Part shown: one piece after another, positions 54,815-64,000 of the stretch
Layout of the letters: each line of letters starts with the position of its first letter
Numbering within the stretch: position 1 is the first letter of the stretch
Origin: Phascolarctobacterium sp. ET69
Lineage (GTDB): Bacteria; Bacillota; Negativicutes; Acidaminococcales; Acidaminococcaceae
Length of the DNA: 64,000 bases
Reading direction: 5' to 3'
NCBI RefSeq assembly: GCF_023336935.1
Contig: NZ_JAMBLR010000002.1
Location: 434,001 to 498,000 of the forward strand
The notes under the pieces: generated by a model
Told to the model about the DNA's origin: nothing
The model's input: the letters and a program-made list of their open reading frames with translations, nothing else
The model's database searches: none
Program-made: the position numbers and the translations under genes

Positions 54815-57523
54815 ATGTTATGCCAGAAATGCGGCAAAAAAGAAGCCGTTGTGCACGTAGTGTGCATGGTAAATAATAAACAGATTGACAAGTGGCTGTG
54901 CGCGGACTGCGCCGAAAAGCTGATGCCGTACGCCGTCAGCGGCGGTGGGCGCGCTGTTGACCCGCGTAATTTGCTTGAAACATTATTTTTTGGCGGTGAG
55001 CAGGCAAAACCGCCGGAACGCCGTTTTACCAAACGGATGGCTTCCATTTTGGAAAATGCCATGCGCAGTGCGCTGGACCGCGGGCATGACCACCTCGGTA
55101 CGGAGCATTTGCTGCTGGCGCTTTTAAACGAAAAAGACTGTTACGGTGTAAGGGTGCTTGAAAAACTGGGTATTAACCCTGTTGCCGTGGCGGAAGAAGT
55201 GGAAAAAGCCATGGACCCGGCGGGCAATTTACAGATTATTATCGGCTATACGCCGCGTGCCAAACGCGCGCTTGAAATTGCCGCCGAAACCGCACTGGCC
55301 TTAAAATCGCCGCAGGTAGGCTCCGAGCATTTGCTGATGGGCATTTTGCGCGAGGACAAAGGCATGGGCGGCACCGTGCTGCGCAAGTTTAACATTACTG
55401 CGGAACAGGTATGGCAGATTATCCGTTCCATCCGTGAACATCAGCCGTCCGTTCCTGGCTTTGAAGAACCGGAAATGCCTTCGTATTATGATGAAATGCC
55501 GGAAGAAGCATCGCTTGAAGTTTTAAACGAATTTGGGCGTAATTTGAACGAACTGGCGGCAGCAGGGAAAATTGACCCTGTAATCGGCATGGAAAACGAA
55601 ATTGAAAGAGTTATACAGATTTTGTGCCGCCGTACGAAGAATAACCCCGTTTTAATCGGTGAGGCCGGTGTGGGTAAAACTAGCGTGGCAGAAGGCCTGG
55701 CACAGCGCATTGTTGACGGCAAGGTGCCGGAACTTTTGCGCAGCAAAACCGTTTTTTCGCTGGAAATCGGGTATCTTGTGGCCGGTGCCAAATACCGGGG
55801 TGATTTTGAAGAACGCCTGAAAGATATTCTGGAAACCATTAAAGAAAACAAGGATATAATTCTTTTTATAGACGAACTGCATACCATTATCGGCGCGGGC
55901 GCAGGGGAAGGCGGCACCGATGCGGCCAATATTATAAAGCCTGCCCTTGCAAGGGGCGAATTGCAGGTTGTAGGTGCTACGACGCTCAGCGAGTACCGCA
56001 AGCATATTGAAAAAGATGCGGCTCTGGAACGCAGGTTCCAGCCTGTTGTGGTTGCTGCGCCGGATGCCGATGCGGCACTGTCGATTTTAAAAGGCCTGCG
56101 CGAAAAATATGAAGAATTCCATAAACTGCATGTTACCGATGCGGCACTGGAAGCGGCGGTAAAGCTTTCCAACCGCTATATTACCGACCGCAACCTGCCG
56201 GACAAAGCCATTGACCTGATGGACGAGGCCTGCGCAAAAGTAAAACTGCAAAACTATAAACTTTCCATACCCGTGCAGGAAAAAGAACGCGAGCTTGCAC
56301 AGGTACGCAAGGAAAAGGCTTCGGCAATTTCGCGCCAGCAGTATGAACTGGCAGCGCAGCTGCGTGATAAGGAAGCCATACTTGAAATGGGGCTTACATA
56401 CGAAAAAAGCAATTATGACCGCGCAATTGGCAAACAGCCGGAAGTAACCGATGAAGACATTGCTGCGGTTATTTCGCAGTGGCTTAACATTCCTCTGCAA
56501 AAACTTACACAGACGGAATCGGAACGCCTGCTGCATATGGAGGACGATTTGCACAAGCGTGTTATCGGGCAGAGCGAGGCTGTAGAAGCGGTGTCCAAAG
56601 CCATCCGCCGCGCGCGTGCCGGGTTTAAGGATAAAAACAGGCCGGTGGGTTCGTTCCTCTTTCTTGGCCCGACCGGCGTAGGCAAAACGGAACTTGCCAA
56701 AGCGCTGGCAGAAAATATGTTCGGTGACGAGCGTGCGCTTATCCGTTTTGATATGTCCGAATACATGGAAAAACATACGGCATCCCGTCTTGTAGGCGCG
56801 CCTCCGGGTTATGTTGGCTATGAAGAAGGCGGCCAGCTTACGGACGCCGTGCGCAGAAGGCCATATTCCATTATTTTGCTTGACGAAATTGAAAAGGCGC
56901 ACCCGGACGTATTCAACCTGCTTTTGCAGATTATGGAGGACGGGCGCCTTACCGACGGGCAGGGGCGTACAACCGATTTCCGCAACTGCGTGATTATTAT
57001 GACAAGCAACGCCGGTGCGCGGATGCTTGCTGATACCAAACCGCTGGGCTTCACGCTTGGCGAAGCACAGGAGGATAAAGACCGCAAAAATAAAGTGCTG
57101 GCGGAAATTAAAAATGTGTTCCGCCCGGAATTTTTAAACAGAATTGACGAGATTACGGTTTTCGATTCCCTGCATTATGACGAGCTTGTTGAAATAATTA
57201 AAAATATGCTGCGCGATTTGCGCGCCAAACTTGCCGAAAACGGGCTTACACTGGAGGTTTCGCAGGAAGCAAGGGAGCTTTTGGTAAAAGAAGGCAGCGA
57301 TACTCGTTATGGCGCAAGGCCTTTGCGCCGTGCCGTACGCAAGATGCTGGAAGACCCCGTAAGCGATTTGTATCTGGCGGGTATGTTTAAAGCGGGCGAT
57401 ACCATTTGCGCAAGCGTCGGCGAAAGTGGAAACATTGTTTTTACGCCTAAAAAAGTGGAAGTAGTGTTAACGCACGAAGAAATACATCCGGCGGAGGTAA
57501 ATAATGGTCAAAACCAAAACTAA
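54815..57523 (+). CDS. clpC: ClpC-type AAA+ unfoldase with a fused McsA/ClpE-like zinc finger
   Basis: A 902-residue Hsp100 unfoldase, longer than Bacillus ClpC (about 810). Residues 1-35 form a four-cysteine zinc finger (C3, C6, C29, C32: MLCQKC and LCADC) like the first finger of McsA and the N-terminus of ClpE. A double Clp_N repeat follows (about 70-215), then AAA1 (Walker A GEAGVGKT near 282), a UVR-like middle segment ([13 protein letters not shown] near 508) and AAA2 (GPTGVGKT near 617). It feeds substrates to ClpP. The frame opens at 54806; the ATG at 54815 lies behind GAGGTGA. It overlaps radA by 20 bases. Confidence 0.95.
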   Translation: MLCQKCGKKEAVVHVVCMVNNKQIDKWLCADCAEKLMPYAVSGGGRAVDPRNLLETLFFGGEQAKPPERRFTKRMASILENAMRSALDRGHDHLGTEHLLLALLNEKDCYGVRVLEKLGINPVAVAEEVEKAMDPAGNLQIIIGYTPRAKRALEIAAETALALKSPQVGSEHLLMGILREDKGMGGTVLRKFNITAEQVWQIIRSIREHQPSVPGFEEPEMPSYYDEMPEEASLEVLNEFGRNLNELAAAGKIDPVIGMENEIERVIQILCRRTKNNPVLIGEAGVGKTSVAEGLAQRIVDGKVPELLRSKTVFSLEIGYLVAGAKYRGDFEERLKDILETIKENKDIILFIDELHTIIGAGAGEGGTDAANIIKPALARGELQVVGATTLSEYRKHIEKDAALERRFQPVVVAAPDADAALSILKGLREKYEEFHKLHVTDAALEAAVKLSNRYITDRNLPDKAIDLMDEACAKVKLQNYKLSIPVQEKERELAQVRKEKASAISRQQYELAAQLRDKEAILEMGLTYEKSNYDRAIGKQPEVTDEDIAAVISQWLNIPLQKLTQTESERLLHMEDDLHKRVIGQSEAVEAVSKAIRRARAGFKDKNRPVGSFLFLGPTGVGKTELAKALAENMFGDERALIRFDMSEYMEKHTASRLVGAPPGYVGYEEGGQLTDAVRRRPYSIILLDEIEKAHPDVFNLLLQIMEDGRLTDGQGRTTDFRNCVIIMTSNAGARMLADTKPLGFTLGEAQEDKDRKNKVLAEIKNVFRPEFLNRIDEITVFDSLHYDELVEIIKNMLRDLRAKLAENGLTLEVSQEARELLVKEGSDTRYGARPLRRAVRKMLEDPVSDLYLAGMFKAGDTICASVGESGNIVFTPKKVEVVLTHEEIHPAEVNNGQNQN

Positions 57524-58865
57524 ATTTGTGTGCCAGAACTGCGGTTATACCACGGCCAAATGGATGGGGCGCTGCCCCGAATGCGGCACATGGGACAGCC
57601 TGGCAGAAGAACTGGAAACGCCGGCTTGCGGCCCGCAGCAAAGCTTTTTAATGCCGAAAGAAGCACCCAAACCCAAAACGCTTGACAAAGTAATGCTTAC
57701 GGAAGTTGAGCGCCTTAAAACGGGCATTAACGAATTTGACAGGGTGCTCGGCGGCGGGCTTGTGCCCGGCAGCCTGGTGCTTCTGGGCGGCGACCCGGGC
57801 ATTGGTAAATCAACCATGCTTTTGGATGCCGGTATCCGCTTCAGCGCCGGGGGCATTAAAGTTTTATATGTGTCGGGTGAAGAATCGGAAGCGCAGACCG
57901 CTATGCGTGCGCGCAGGCTGGGCAAACCGGGCGCGGCGCTTTTGGTAATGACTGCAACCGACCTTGACGCCGTACTTTTGCAGGCCAAAGAAGTGCAGCC
58001 GCAGATACTTGTTATAGATTCCATCCAAACCATGTATAATCCAGAGCTGCAAACGGCGGCGGGCAGCGTGGGGCAGGTACGCGAATGTACTGCCAAGCTG
58101 CTGCGCTTTGCCAAAGCTACCAGCATTGCCGTTATTATCATCGGGCACGTTACCAAGGACGGCAATATTGCCGGGCCGCGCCTTTTGGAGCATATGGTTG
58201 ACGTGGTGCTGCAGTTTGAAGGCGACAGGTCATATTCCTTCCGCGTTTTGCGCGCGCTGAAAAACCGTTTTGGTTCTACCAGCGAAAGCGGGATATTTTC
58301 GATGGAAACCGGCGGCTTAAAAGAAGTTGCCAACCCTGCCGGGCTGTTTTTGGAAAACCGTGCCGAAAACGCGCCGGGCAGCGTTGTTTGCGCCTGTATG
58401 GAAGGCAACCGCCCGATTATGGTTGAAGTGCAGGCTTTGGTTGCCAAAACGCCTTACGGTATGCCGCGGCGCACGGCAGTTGGATTTGATTACAACCGCG
58501 TAAATATGCTGCTGGCTATTTTGGAGCGGCGGCTGGGCATGGATTTTGGCAATTTTGATGCTTATTTAAACGTTGTTGGCGGCATGAAAATTACCGAGCC
58601 TTCGGCAGACCTTGCTGCTGCGGCAGCGCTGGTATCTAGCTACCGCAACAAGCCCGTGCCGCACGGTGTGCTGGCGGTGGGCGAAGTGGGGCTTACTGGC
58701 GAAATACGCCGCGTTGCCGGTACGGAGCGGCGCATACGCGATGCCGCAAACCTTGGCTTTACAAAATTTGTAGTGCCAAAGGGAAAACTTAATATGGAAC
58801 AGAAAACTGCTGGCATTGTTCAGGCGGCTACGCTTGAAGAAGCGCTGAACGCAATTTTTAATTAA
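57504..58865 (+). CDS. radA: DNA repair protein RadA
   Basis: A 453-residue RadA/Sms, a RecA-like helicase acting on recombination intermediates. It has the N-terminal C4 zinc finger (CQNCGY, CPECGTW), Walker A GGDPGIGKST, the RadA-specific KNRFG and a C-terminal Lon-protease-like domain (from about residue 300, with GVLAVGEVGLTGEIR). ctsR-clpC-radA is a conserved Firmicute order. Confidence 0.97.
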   Translation: MVKTKTKFVCQNCGYTTAKWMGRCPECGTWDSLAEELETPACGPQQSFLMPKEAPKPKTLDKVMLTEVERLKTGINEFDRVLGGGLVPGSLVLLGGDPGIGKSTMLLDAGIRFSAGGIKVLYVSGEESEAQTAMRARRLGKPGAALLVMTATDLDAVLLQAKEVQPQILVIDSIQTMYNPELQTAAGSVGQVRECTAKLLRFAKATSIAVIIIGHVTKDGNIAGPRLLEHMVDVVLQFEGDRSYSFRVLRALKNRFGSTSESGIFSMETGGLKEVANPAGLFLENRAENAPGSVVCACMEGNRPIMVEVQALVAKTPYGMPRRTAVGFDYNRVNMLLAILERRLGMDFGNFDAYLNVVGGMKITEPSADLAAAAALVSSYRNKPVPHGVLAVGEVGLTGEIRRVAGTERRIRDAANLGFTKFVVPKGKLNMEQKTAGIVQAATLEEALNAIFN

Positions 58866-58893
58866 AAAAAGCGGGCTTAACGGCCCGTTTTTT
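58864..58893 (+). terminator. Terminator of the ctsR-clpC-radA operon
   Basis: AAAAAGCGGGC pairs with GCCCGTTTTTT around TTAACG, overlapping the radA stop codon. Confidence 0.8.
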
Positions 58894-58954
58894 GTATGTT
58901 TTATGCGGCAAAAGCGTTGACACAAATTAACTACTATGATAAAATAAATAAATT

Positions 58955-58983
58955 TTGACATTTTTACTCCTTAGTGTTACAAT
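58955..58983 (+). promoter_or_regulatory. Promoter of the CarD-family gene
   Basis: TTGACA (58955-58960), a 17-base spacer and TACAAT (58978-58983), about 50 bases before the start codon. Confidence 0.8.
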
Positions 58984-59032
58984 AAAAGAGTATTAGGGCG
59001 AAAGCTGGCATTTTGTACAAGGAGGGGCGCCG

Positions 59033-59515
59033 ATGTTTTCCGTAGGAGATAAAGTTGTATATCCGATGCATGGTGCAGGTATTGTGCAGGCCATAGAGCA
59101 GCATGAGCTTGCCGGTGAAGCTGTGGATTATCTGGTTATGGTAATGCTTCTTACTGATATGCGTGTTATGGTGCCGCTTAAAAATGTGGAACGTGTCGGT
59201 TTGCGCCATATTATCACTAAAGATGAAATTCCGGGCATTGAAAAAGTGCTCGGCACACCGGTTGAGTTTAACGCAAAAGGCATTACCTGGAACCGGCGCT
59301 TTAATATGTATCTTGACAAAATGAAAAGCGGCAATGTGCTTGATGTTGCCGAAGTTATACATATCCTGCAGACGCAGGAAAACGAGAAAAAGCTGTCCAC
59401 CGGAGAACGAAGGCTTTTGGGAAACGCGCGCCAGATACTGGTGAGCGAGATGATGCTGGTTTGCGATGAAAGCCAGAAAGACGCCGAAAAGTGGCTTGAT
59501 AAATTTTTTGAATAA
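59033..59515 (+). CDS. carD: CarD/CdnL-family RNA polymerase-binding regulator
   Basis: A 160-residue protein. The N-terminal Tudor-like RNA polymerase-interaction domain (FSVGDKVVYPMHGAGIVQ) contacts the beta subunit. The C-terminal helical domain (about 70-160, with NRRFNMYLDKMKSG and SEMMLVCDES) contacts promoter DNA. Relatives stabilise open complexes at rRNA and housekeeping promoters. Synteny with yacL, ispD and ispF is common in Firmicutes. AAGGAGGGG precedes the ATG. Confidence 0.93.
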   Translation: MFSVGDKVVYPMHGAGIVQAIEQHELAGEAVDYLVMVMLLTDMRVMVPLKNVERVGLRHIITKDEIPGIEKVLGTPVEFNAKGITWNRRFNMYLDKMKSGNVLDVAEVIHILQTQENEKKLSTGERRLLGNARQILVSEMMLVCDESQKDAEKWLDKFFE

Positions 59516-59550
59516 AAAACACCGGTAAAAACGGTGTTTTTTATTTTTTT
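59514..59550 (+). terminator. Terminator of the CarD-family gene
   Basis: AAAACACCG (59516-59524) pairs with CGGTGTTTT (59532-59540), followed by a long T-rich tail. Confidence 0.85.
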
Positions 59551-59622
59551 ATACTGTTTTTGCCAGCTGATTTGTAGTACAATAAACATAATCCCTAATT
59601 ATACCCTGAAGGAGGTGAGAAA

Positions 59623-60753
59623 ATGTTAAACAGAGTGCTGCGGATTACAATAGTCGTTGTTTTTGCTGTTACCGGACTTATACTTACAGAATATTTACTG
59701 CCTTATATTTCGGATTACTTTGATTACAAATTTTATGGCAACGGCTTTTTCGGCATTGCTTTTACAACAATCGTATCAGGCAGTGTCGGAATTTTTGTTT
59801 TTGGCAGTATGGGCATGGCACTGGCTCCTGTTATTATCCGTAAAATGACGAGCTGGACGGAGAAAATTGCCATTTTGCTGGCACGCGTTCCTACCAGTGA
59901 CATCATGGTAATAACCTTCGGCATTGCCATCGGCCTTGTGCTGGCCAACCTTTTGGGCGGGCCTTTTTCGCATCTGCCTATTATCGGGCCTTATATTCCG
60001 CTTATTTTCAGCGTAGTGCTTTCCATGGTCGGCGCCAAGGTAGCTTTGCGCAAGCATCAGGATATTGTGGGCTTTTTTGACAGGAGCCTGCCGTCGCTGA
60101 AAGGCGCGGTTAAACCTGCCGCCGTTAAAGACGCTTATGACAGCGACCGCGTTTACTGCGACAATAAGCTGCTTGATACAAGCGTAATTATTGACGGCCG
60201 TATTGGCGATATTTTAAAAACAGGCTTTTTGGAAGGCTTTATGATAGTGCCTAAATTCGTTATCCGCGAATTGCAGACACTGGCCGATTCTTCTGACGGC
60301 TTAAAACGCGGCAAGGGTAGGCGCGGGCTTGATTTGCTCCATGAAATACAAATAGAGAACCCGGAGCGTGTTTTTGTTGACGATACCGATTATCCGGAAC
60401 TGGAAGGCGTTGATGCCAAGCTGGTGAAGCTGGCTCAGCAAAAACAGTGGATTATTGTAACCAACGATTTTAACTTGAACAAAGTGGCAGAAATTCAGGG
60501 CATTGATGTTTTAAACATTAACGACCTGGCCAACGCCGTTAAGCAGATGGTTGTGCCCGGCGAAAATATTAACGTGTTTTTGCTGCGTGAAGGCAAGGAA
60601 GCAGGGCAGGCTATTGCCTATTTTGAAGACGGCACAATGATAGTCGTCGATAACGGCAGACGCTTTATCGGTTCTTCCGTAATGGCGGAGGTTACTTCCG
60701 TATTGCAGACTTCTGCCGGGCGCATGGTTTTTGCCAAAGTTGCTAACAGGTGA
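59623..60753 (+). CDS. YacL-like membrane-anchored PIN-TRAM protein
   Basis: A 376-residue protein with four N-terminal membrane helices (about residues 5-145), a PIN nuclease-like domain (about 180-300; [24 protein letters not shown] carry acidic residues of the metal site) and a C-terminal TRAM RNA-binding domain (about 305-376). It is a probable membrane-tethered RNase, but its substrate is not established. It overlaps the preferred region of the ispDF start and is cotranscribed with it. AAGGAGGTG precedes the ATG. Confidence 0.92.
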   Translation: MLNRVLRITIVVVFAVTGLILTEYLLPYISDYFDYKFYGNGFFGIAFTTIVSGSVGIFVFGSMGMALAPVIIRKMTSWTEKIAILLARVPTSDIMVITFGIAIGLVLANLLGGPFSHLPIIGPYIPLIFSVVLSMVGAKVALRKHQDIVGFFDRSLPSLKGAVKPAAVKDAYDSDRVYCDNKLLDTSVIIDGRIGDILKTGFLEGFMIVPKFVIRELQTLADSSDGLKRGKGRRGLDLLHEIQIENPERVFVDDTDYPELEGVDAKLVKLAQQKQWIIVTNDFNLNKVAEIQGIDVLNINDLANAVKQMVVPGENINVFLLREGKEAGQAIAYFEDGTMIVVDNGRRFIGSSVMAEVTSVLQTSAGRMVFAKVANR

Positions 60754-60758
60754 TTTGT

Positions 60759-61958
60759 ATGGATAAACTTACGGTTATTGTGCCTGCCGCCGGTGCGGGA
60801 AAAAGGCTTGGCCTCGGCAAAAATAAAGTGTTTGCCATTCTGGGTGGGGTGCCGCTTTTAGTGCAGTGCCTGCGCATGATAAATGATACCGGCATGGCGG
60901 ATAAAACCATTATCGCCGCAGGCGCAGCTGAAATTAACGATATAAATGATATGCTTGCCAAATACCGGGAGCTTTTTCCGCTGCTTGATACAGCAGTTGT
61001 GGCAGGAGGCGCAGAACGCACCGACAGCGTTAAAAATGCGCTTGCCTTAACCGGCAGCGGCGGTTTTATTGCCGTGCATGACGGCGCACGCCCTTTTGCC
61101 GGCAAAGAGGTGTTTGAACGCACTTTGAAAGCTGCCGTAAAATATGGGGCTGCCATAGCGGCGGTGCCGGTAAAAAACACTATTAAGCTTATTGATGAAA
61201 ACGGCTTTGTGGCCGGTACACCGCAGCGCAGCCTGCTGCGTGCCGTGCAGACGCCGCAGATTTTTAAGGCGGAACTTTTGCACCGTGCTTACGGCAGCGA
61301 AAACCTGCGCGGTGCGGCAGTAACTGATGACGCTTCGCTGGTGGAGCGTTTGGGAGTAAAAGTTGCCGTTGCTGAAGGAAGTTACGAAAACATTAAAATT
61401 ACCACGCCGGAAGATTTGCTTTTGGCAGAAAAAATTTGTGCAGACAGGGGAATGGCTATGCAGCAGGAAATAAAAGTTCCGCAGTTTAGGGTAGGCACGG
61501 GCTTTGATGTGCACCGCCTTACGGAAAACCGCAAACTTATTTTGTGCGGGGTTGAAGTGCCTTATGAACTTGGCCTTGACGGGCACAGCGATGCTGATGT
61601 TGCCGTGCATGCTTTGATGGACGCTCTTTTGGGGGCGGCTGCCCTTGGCGATATCGGCAGGCACTTTCCCGATACTGACGAGCGTTTTAAAGACGCAGAC
61701 AGCATGAAGCTGCTGGCGCATGTTATTGCGCTTTTAAAAGAGCGATGTTGGCACGTAAACAATGCCGATGTAACAATCATTGCGCAAAGGCCTAAACTTG
61801 CCGTATTTATTCCGCAGATGCGGGCTAACCTTGCGGCGGCGCTTGAACTTGGCGAAGACGCTGTAAACGTAAAAGCTACAACAACCGAAAAGCTGGGCTT
61901 TACCGGGCGCGGTGAAGGCATTGCCGCAGAAGCCTGCGTAAGCCTGATTAAAATATGA
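60759..61958 (+). CDS. ispDF: Bifunctional IspD-IspF enzyme
   Basis: A 399-residue fusion of two MEP pathway enzymes. Residues 1-228 are IspD (cytidylyltransferase; [22 protein letters not shown]). Residues 240-399 are IspF (cyclodiphosphate synthase; GFDVHRL and GHSDADV carry the metal ligands; [14 protein letters not shown] is conserved). The short linker is [10 protein letters not shown]. The middle enzyme, IspE, is encoded at 33.3 kb. The frame opens at a GTG (60750); the ATG at 60759 lies behind AGGTGA. Confidence 0.96.
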   Translation: MDKLTVIVPAAGAGKRLGLGKNKVFAILGGVPLLVQCLRMINDTGMADKTIIAAGAAEINDINDMLAKYRELFPLLDTAVVAGGAERTDSVKNALALTGSGGFIAVHDGARPFAGKEVFERTLKAAVKYGAAIAAVPVKNTIKLIDENGFVAGTPQRSLLRAVQTPQIFKAELLHRAYGSENLRGAAVTDDASLVERLGVKVAVAEGSYENIKITTPEDLLLAEKICADRGMAMQQEIKVPQFRVGTGFDVHRLTENRKLILCGVEVPYELGLDGHSDADVAVHALMDALLGAAALGDIGRHFPDTDERFKDADSMKLLAHVIALLKERCWHVNNADVTIIAQRPKLAVFIPQMRANLAAALELGEDAVNVKATTTEKLGFTGRGEGIAAEACVSLIKI

Positions 61959-62016
61959 CGCATTTAACAGATTATGCTATAATATAAAAGATTAATTTTT
62001 TGGAGGAATGAGTTTG

Positions 62017-63492
62017 ATGGCTAATGAAGTTAGAGTAAGATTTGCGCCCAGTCCTACCGGGCCTTTCCATATCGGCGGCGCACGCAGCGCACTGTTTAAC
62101 TGGCTGTTTGCCCGCAAAATGGGCGGCAAAATGATTTTGCGTATTGAAGATACCGACCTTGAGCGTTCCAGCCGTGAAAGCGAAGAAAATATTAAGGCAG
62201 CTTTAAAATGGCTTGGCATGGATTGGGACGAAGGTATTGACGTAGGCGGCGAAAACGGCCCTTACCGCCAGACCGAACGCCTGGAAATTTATAAAAAATA
62301 TACCGATAAACTGCTGGCAGAAGGCAAGGCATATTACTGCTACTGCACCGACGAAGAACTGGAAGCAGAACGCCAGTCTTTGCTTGCCGAAGGCAAAATG
62401 CCGCGCTACATGGGCAAATGCCGCCATTTAACGCCTGAACAGATTGAAAAATATAAAGCCGAGGGCAGAAAACCGACCGTACGTTTTAAAGTGCCTGCCG
62501 ACAAACAGATTTTAGTGCGCGACATGGTACGCGGCGATGTTGTGTTTGATTCCAACGGCATCGGCGACTTTGTTATCGTTAAATCCGACGGCATCCCGAC
62601 TTATAACTATGCCGTTGTTATCGACGATTCTTTAATGCATATCACCCATGTTATCCGCGCCGAGGAGCATCTTTCCAACACTCCGCGCCAGTGCCTTATT
62701 TATGACGCACTTGGCTTTGAACAGCCTACCTTCGGGCATATCTCGCTTATTCTCGGCAAGGACCACACCAAAATGTCCAAACGCCATGGTGCAACTTCTG
62801 TAGACCAGTACCGCCAGCTCGGCTATCTGCCGGAAGCCATTGACAACTTCCTGGCACTTCTTGGCTGGGCGCCTAACAGTGAACAGGAAATTTTCAGCAT
62901 GGACGAGCTTGTTAAAGAGTTCAGCATGGACCATGTTGCCAAGAACCCGGCTGTATTTGACATTGACAAACTGAACTGGATTAACCAGCATTATATGCGC
63001 AAACTGAGCCGCGACGAGTTTTACGAAGCAGCCAAACCGCATATGATTAAAAAAGGCTTTATTAACGGCGAAGAATACGGCGACAAGCTGGAATGGCTGA
63101 AAGACGTTGTTGCCACTGCGCAGCAGCATGTATCCTACGCAGCACAGGTACCGGATGATGTTGCCATGTACTTTACCGATAATTTTGATTTTGAAAATGA
63201 CGATGCCAAAAACGTGCTTTTGGCAGAAACCGTACCGGAAGTAATCCGCCTGCTGTTTGACAAACTGCCGAAGCTGGAAGTTTTGGACGGTCCTTCCGTA
63301 AAGGCAACTTTTAAGGCTATCCAGAAAGAAACCAAACTGGGCGGCAAAAACGTGTTCATGCCTATCCGCGTAGCGCTTACCGGCAACCAGCACGGGCCGG
63401 AACTTGCGGAAATGGTTCCGCTTCTGGGCCTTGCACGCACCGTAAGCCGCATTAAAAACAGCCTTGATAAAGTTGGGGTTAAGTTATATTAA
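62017..63492 (+). CDS. gltX: Glutamyl-tRNA synthetase
   Basis: A 491-residue class I synthetase. It has the HIGH motif as PSPTGPFHIGGARSA and the KMSKR loop as HTKMSKRHGAT. A CYCTDEELEAER segment with zinc-binding-like cysteines follows the catalytic start. The C-terminal anticodon-binding domain is complete. In Firmicutes it may also charge tRNA-Gln for later amidation. The ATG at 62017 is 9 bases from GGAGGA; the ATG at 62008 abuts it. Confidence 0.96.
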   Translation: MANEVRVRFAPSPTGPFHIGGARSALFNWLFARKMGGKMILRIEDTDLERSSRESEENIKAALKWLGMDWDEGIDVGGENGPYRQTERLEIYKKYTDKLLAEGKAYYCYCTDEELEAERQSLLAEGKMPRYMGKCRHLTPEQIEKYKAEGRKPTVRFKVPADKQILVRDMVRGDVVFDSNGIGDFVIVKSDGIPTYNYAVVIDDSLMHITHVIRAEEHLSNTPRQCLIYDALGFEQPTFGHISLILGKDHTKMSKRHGATSVDQYRQLGYLPEAIDNFLALLGWAPNSEQEIFSMDELVKEFSMDHVAKNPAVFDIDKLNWINQHYMRKLSRDEFYEAAKPHMIKKGFINGEEYGDKLEWLKDVVATAQQHVSYAAQVPDDVAMYFTDNFDFENDDAKNVLLAETVPEVIRLLFDKLPKLEVLDGPSVKATFKAIQKETKLGGKNVFMPIRVALTGNQHGPELAEMVPLLGLARTVSRIKNSLDKVGVKLY

Positions 63493-63504
63493 GGAGCAAT
63501 TACT

Positions 63505-64000
63505 ATGGCTATTAAAGTTTATAATACGCTCACCAAAAAGAAAGAAGAATTTGTGCCTCTGCATCCCGGCAAAGCCTATATGTATGTTTGCGGCGTTACG
63601 CCGTACAACCATCCCCATATCGGCAATGCGCGCCCCTTTGTAACATGGGACGTTATCCGCCGTTTTTTGGAGCATGAGGGCTATGACGTTCTGCATGTGC
63701 AGAATTTTACCGATGTTGACGATAAAATCATCAACACAGCGAATAAGGAAGGCGTGCAGTGGAGCGACATCTGCGGGCGTTATATCGACGCTTATTTTGA
63801 AGTAATGGATAAGCTGAACGTACGCCGCGCGCATGTTTACCCGCGCGTTTCCGAGCATATGCAGGAAATTATTAATGTTGTGCAGGCCCTTATTGATAAA
63901 GGCTATGCCTATGAGCTTGACGGCGACGTATATTACAGCGTTGAAAAGTTTGACCGCTACGGCGAACTTTCCGGACGCAAGCTGGAAGATATGATGGCCG
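63505..64000 (+). CDS. cysS: Cysteinyl-tRNA synthetase (partial, runs off the window)
   Basis: The first 165 residues of a class I synthetase: MAIKVYNTLTKKKEEF, the zinc cysteine and HIGH motif in YVCGVTPYNHPHIGNARPF, and VQNFTDVDDKII, all typical of CysRS. The signature reads CGVTPYNHPHIGNA rather than the more familiar CGPTVYDYIHIGNA, a variant also found among Firmicutes. It follows gltX by 12 bases, the usual gltX-cysS order. AAGGAG precedes the ATG. Confidence 0.93.
   Translation, partial: MAIKVYNTLTKKKEEFVPLHPGKAYMYVCGVTPYNHPHIGNARPFVTWDVIRRFLEHEGYDVLHVQNFTDVDDKIINTANKEGVQWSDICGRYIDAYFEVMDKLNVRRAHVYPRVSEHMQEIINVVQALIDKGYAYELDGDVYYSVEKFDRYGELSGRKLEDMMA

Overview
The window reads as a contiguous piece of chromosome from a diderm Firmicute of the class Negativicutes; an Acidaminococcaceae member such as Phascolarctobacterium is my best guess, but the genus is inference. 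Firmicute markers are the gene order rpmE-yqhQ-prfA-prmC-ywlC-rpiB-ywlG-glyA-upp-comEB-tagO-wecB-atp, a T-box leader, CtsR, a CsoR-type repressor and AtpZ/AtpI. An RND efflux pump (membrane fusion protein plus HAE1-type pump) implies an outer membrane. Almost every base belongs to a gene or an interpretable control region. No insertion sequence, prophage or CRISPR array is visible.

Layout. 1-230: the tail of a small hydrophobic peptide gene facing a consensus antisense promoter, which looks like a type I toxin-antitoxin locus. 0.2-4.8 kb: MFS transporter, cupin, polar amino acid ABC transporter, FlK-like thioesterase. 5-7.3 kb: orphan larE, tRNA-Ala(GGC), a YczE-like membrane protein, a lone NuoE-like [2Fe-2S] protein. 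7.4-24.7 kb: the long housekeeping run ending in the F-type ATP synthase operon. 24.9-28.4 kb: ftsH, an SLC13-type anion transporter and csoR. 28.5-33.1 kb: an unlisted 58-residue membrane protein, a heavy-metal P-type ATPase behind a CsoR-type operator, then a minus-strand cluster (YitT, EamA, DUF523). 33.3-38 kb: ispE, a GntR regulator, glmU, prs, pth. 38-41 kb: a T-box-controlled BASS transporter and a MATE exporter with an attenuator-like leader. 41-45 kb (minus): an aminotransferase and an NMT1/SsuA-type ABC transporter. 45-53 kb: a secreted protein of unknown function, the RND pump, an SbmA/YddA-type ABC transporter. 53-64 kb: FprA flavodiiron protein, ctsR-clpC-radA, carD, yacL, ispDF, gltX and the start of cysS.

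The points most worth following are: (1) the ATP synthase operon has no separate delta gene, and its alpha subunit carries about 100 extra N-terminal residues that match the C-terminal domain of delta (OSCP), a delta-alpha fusion that would put three delta C-domains in each F1; (2) the ctsR operon has lost mcsA and mcsB, and the McsA/ClpE-like zinc finger is fused to the front of ClpC; (3) the metal P-type ATPase lacks, in frame, the stretch of its actuator domain that carries the TGES motif; (4) a T-box whose specifier reads as Ile AUC controls a BASS-family transporter, suggesting uptake of a branched-chain amino acid or keto acid precursor; (5) the MATE gene has a short promoter-leader-terminator of no class I recognise.

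The genes cover translation (RF1, PrmC, L31, Pth, GltX, CysS, YwlC), nucleotide and one-carbon metabolism (GlyA, Upp, dCMP deaminase, Prs, RpiB), envelope precursors (GlmU, TagO, WecB), isoprenoids (IspDF, IspE), energy (ATP synthase), proteostasis (FtsH, CtsR, ClpC) and solute or drug transport. Starts were chosen by Shine-Dalgarno spacing where the longest frame began upstream of, or overlapped, the ribosome-binding site.
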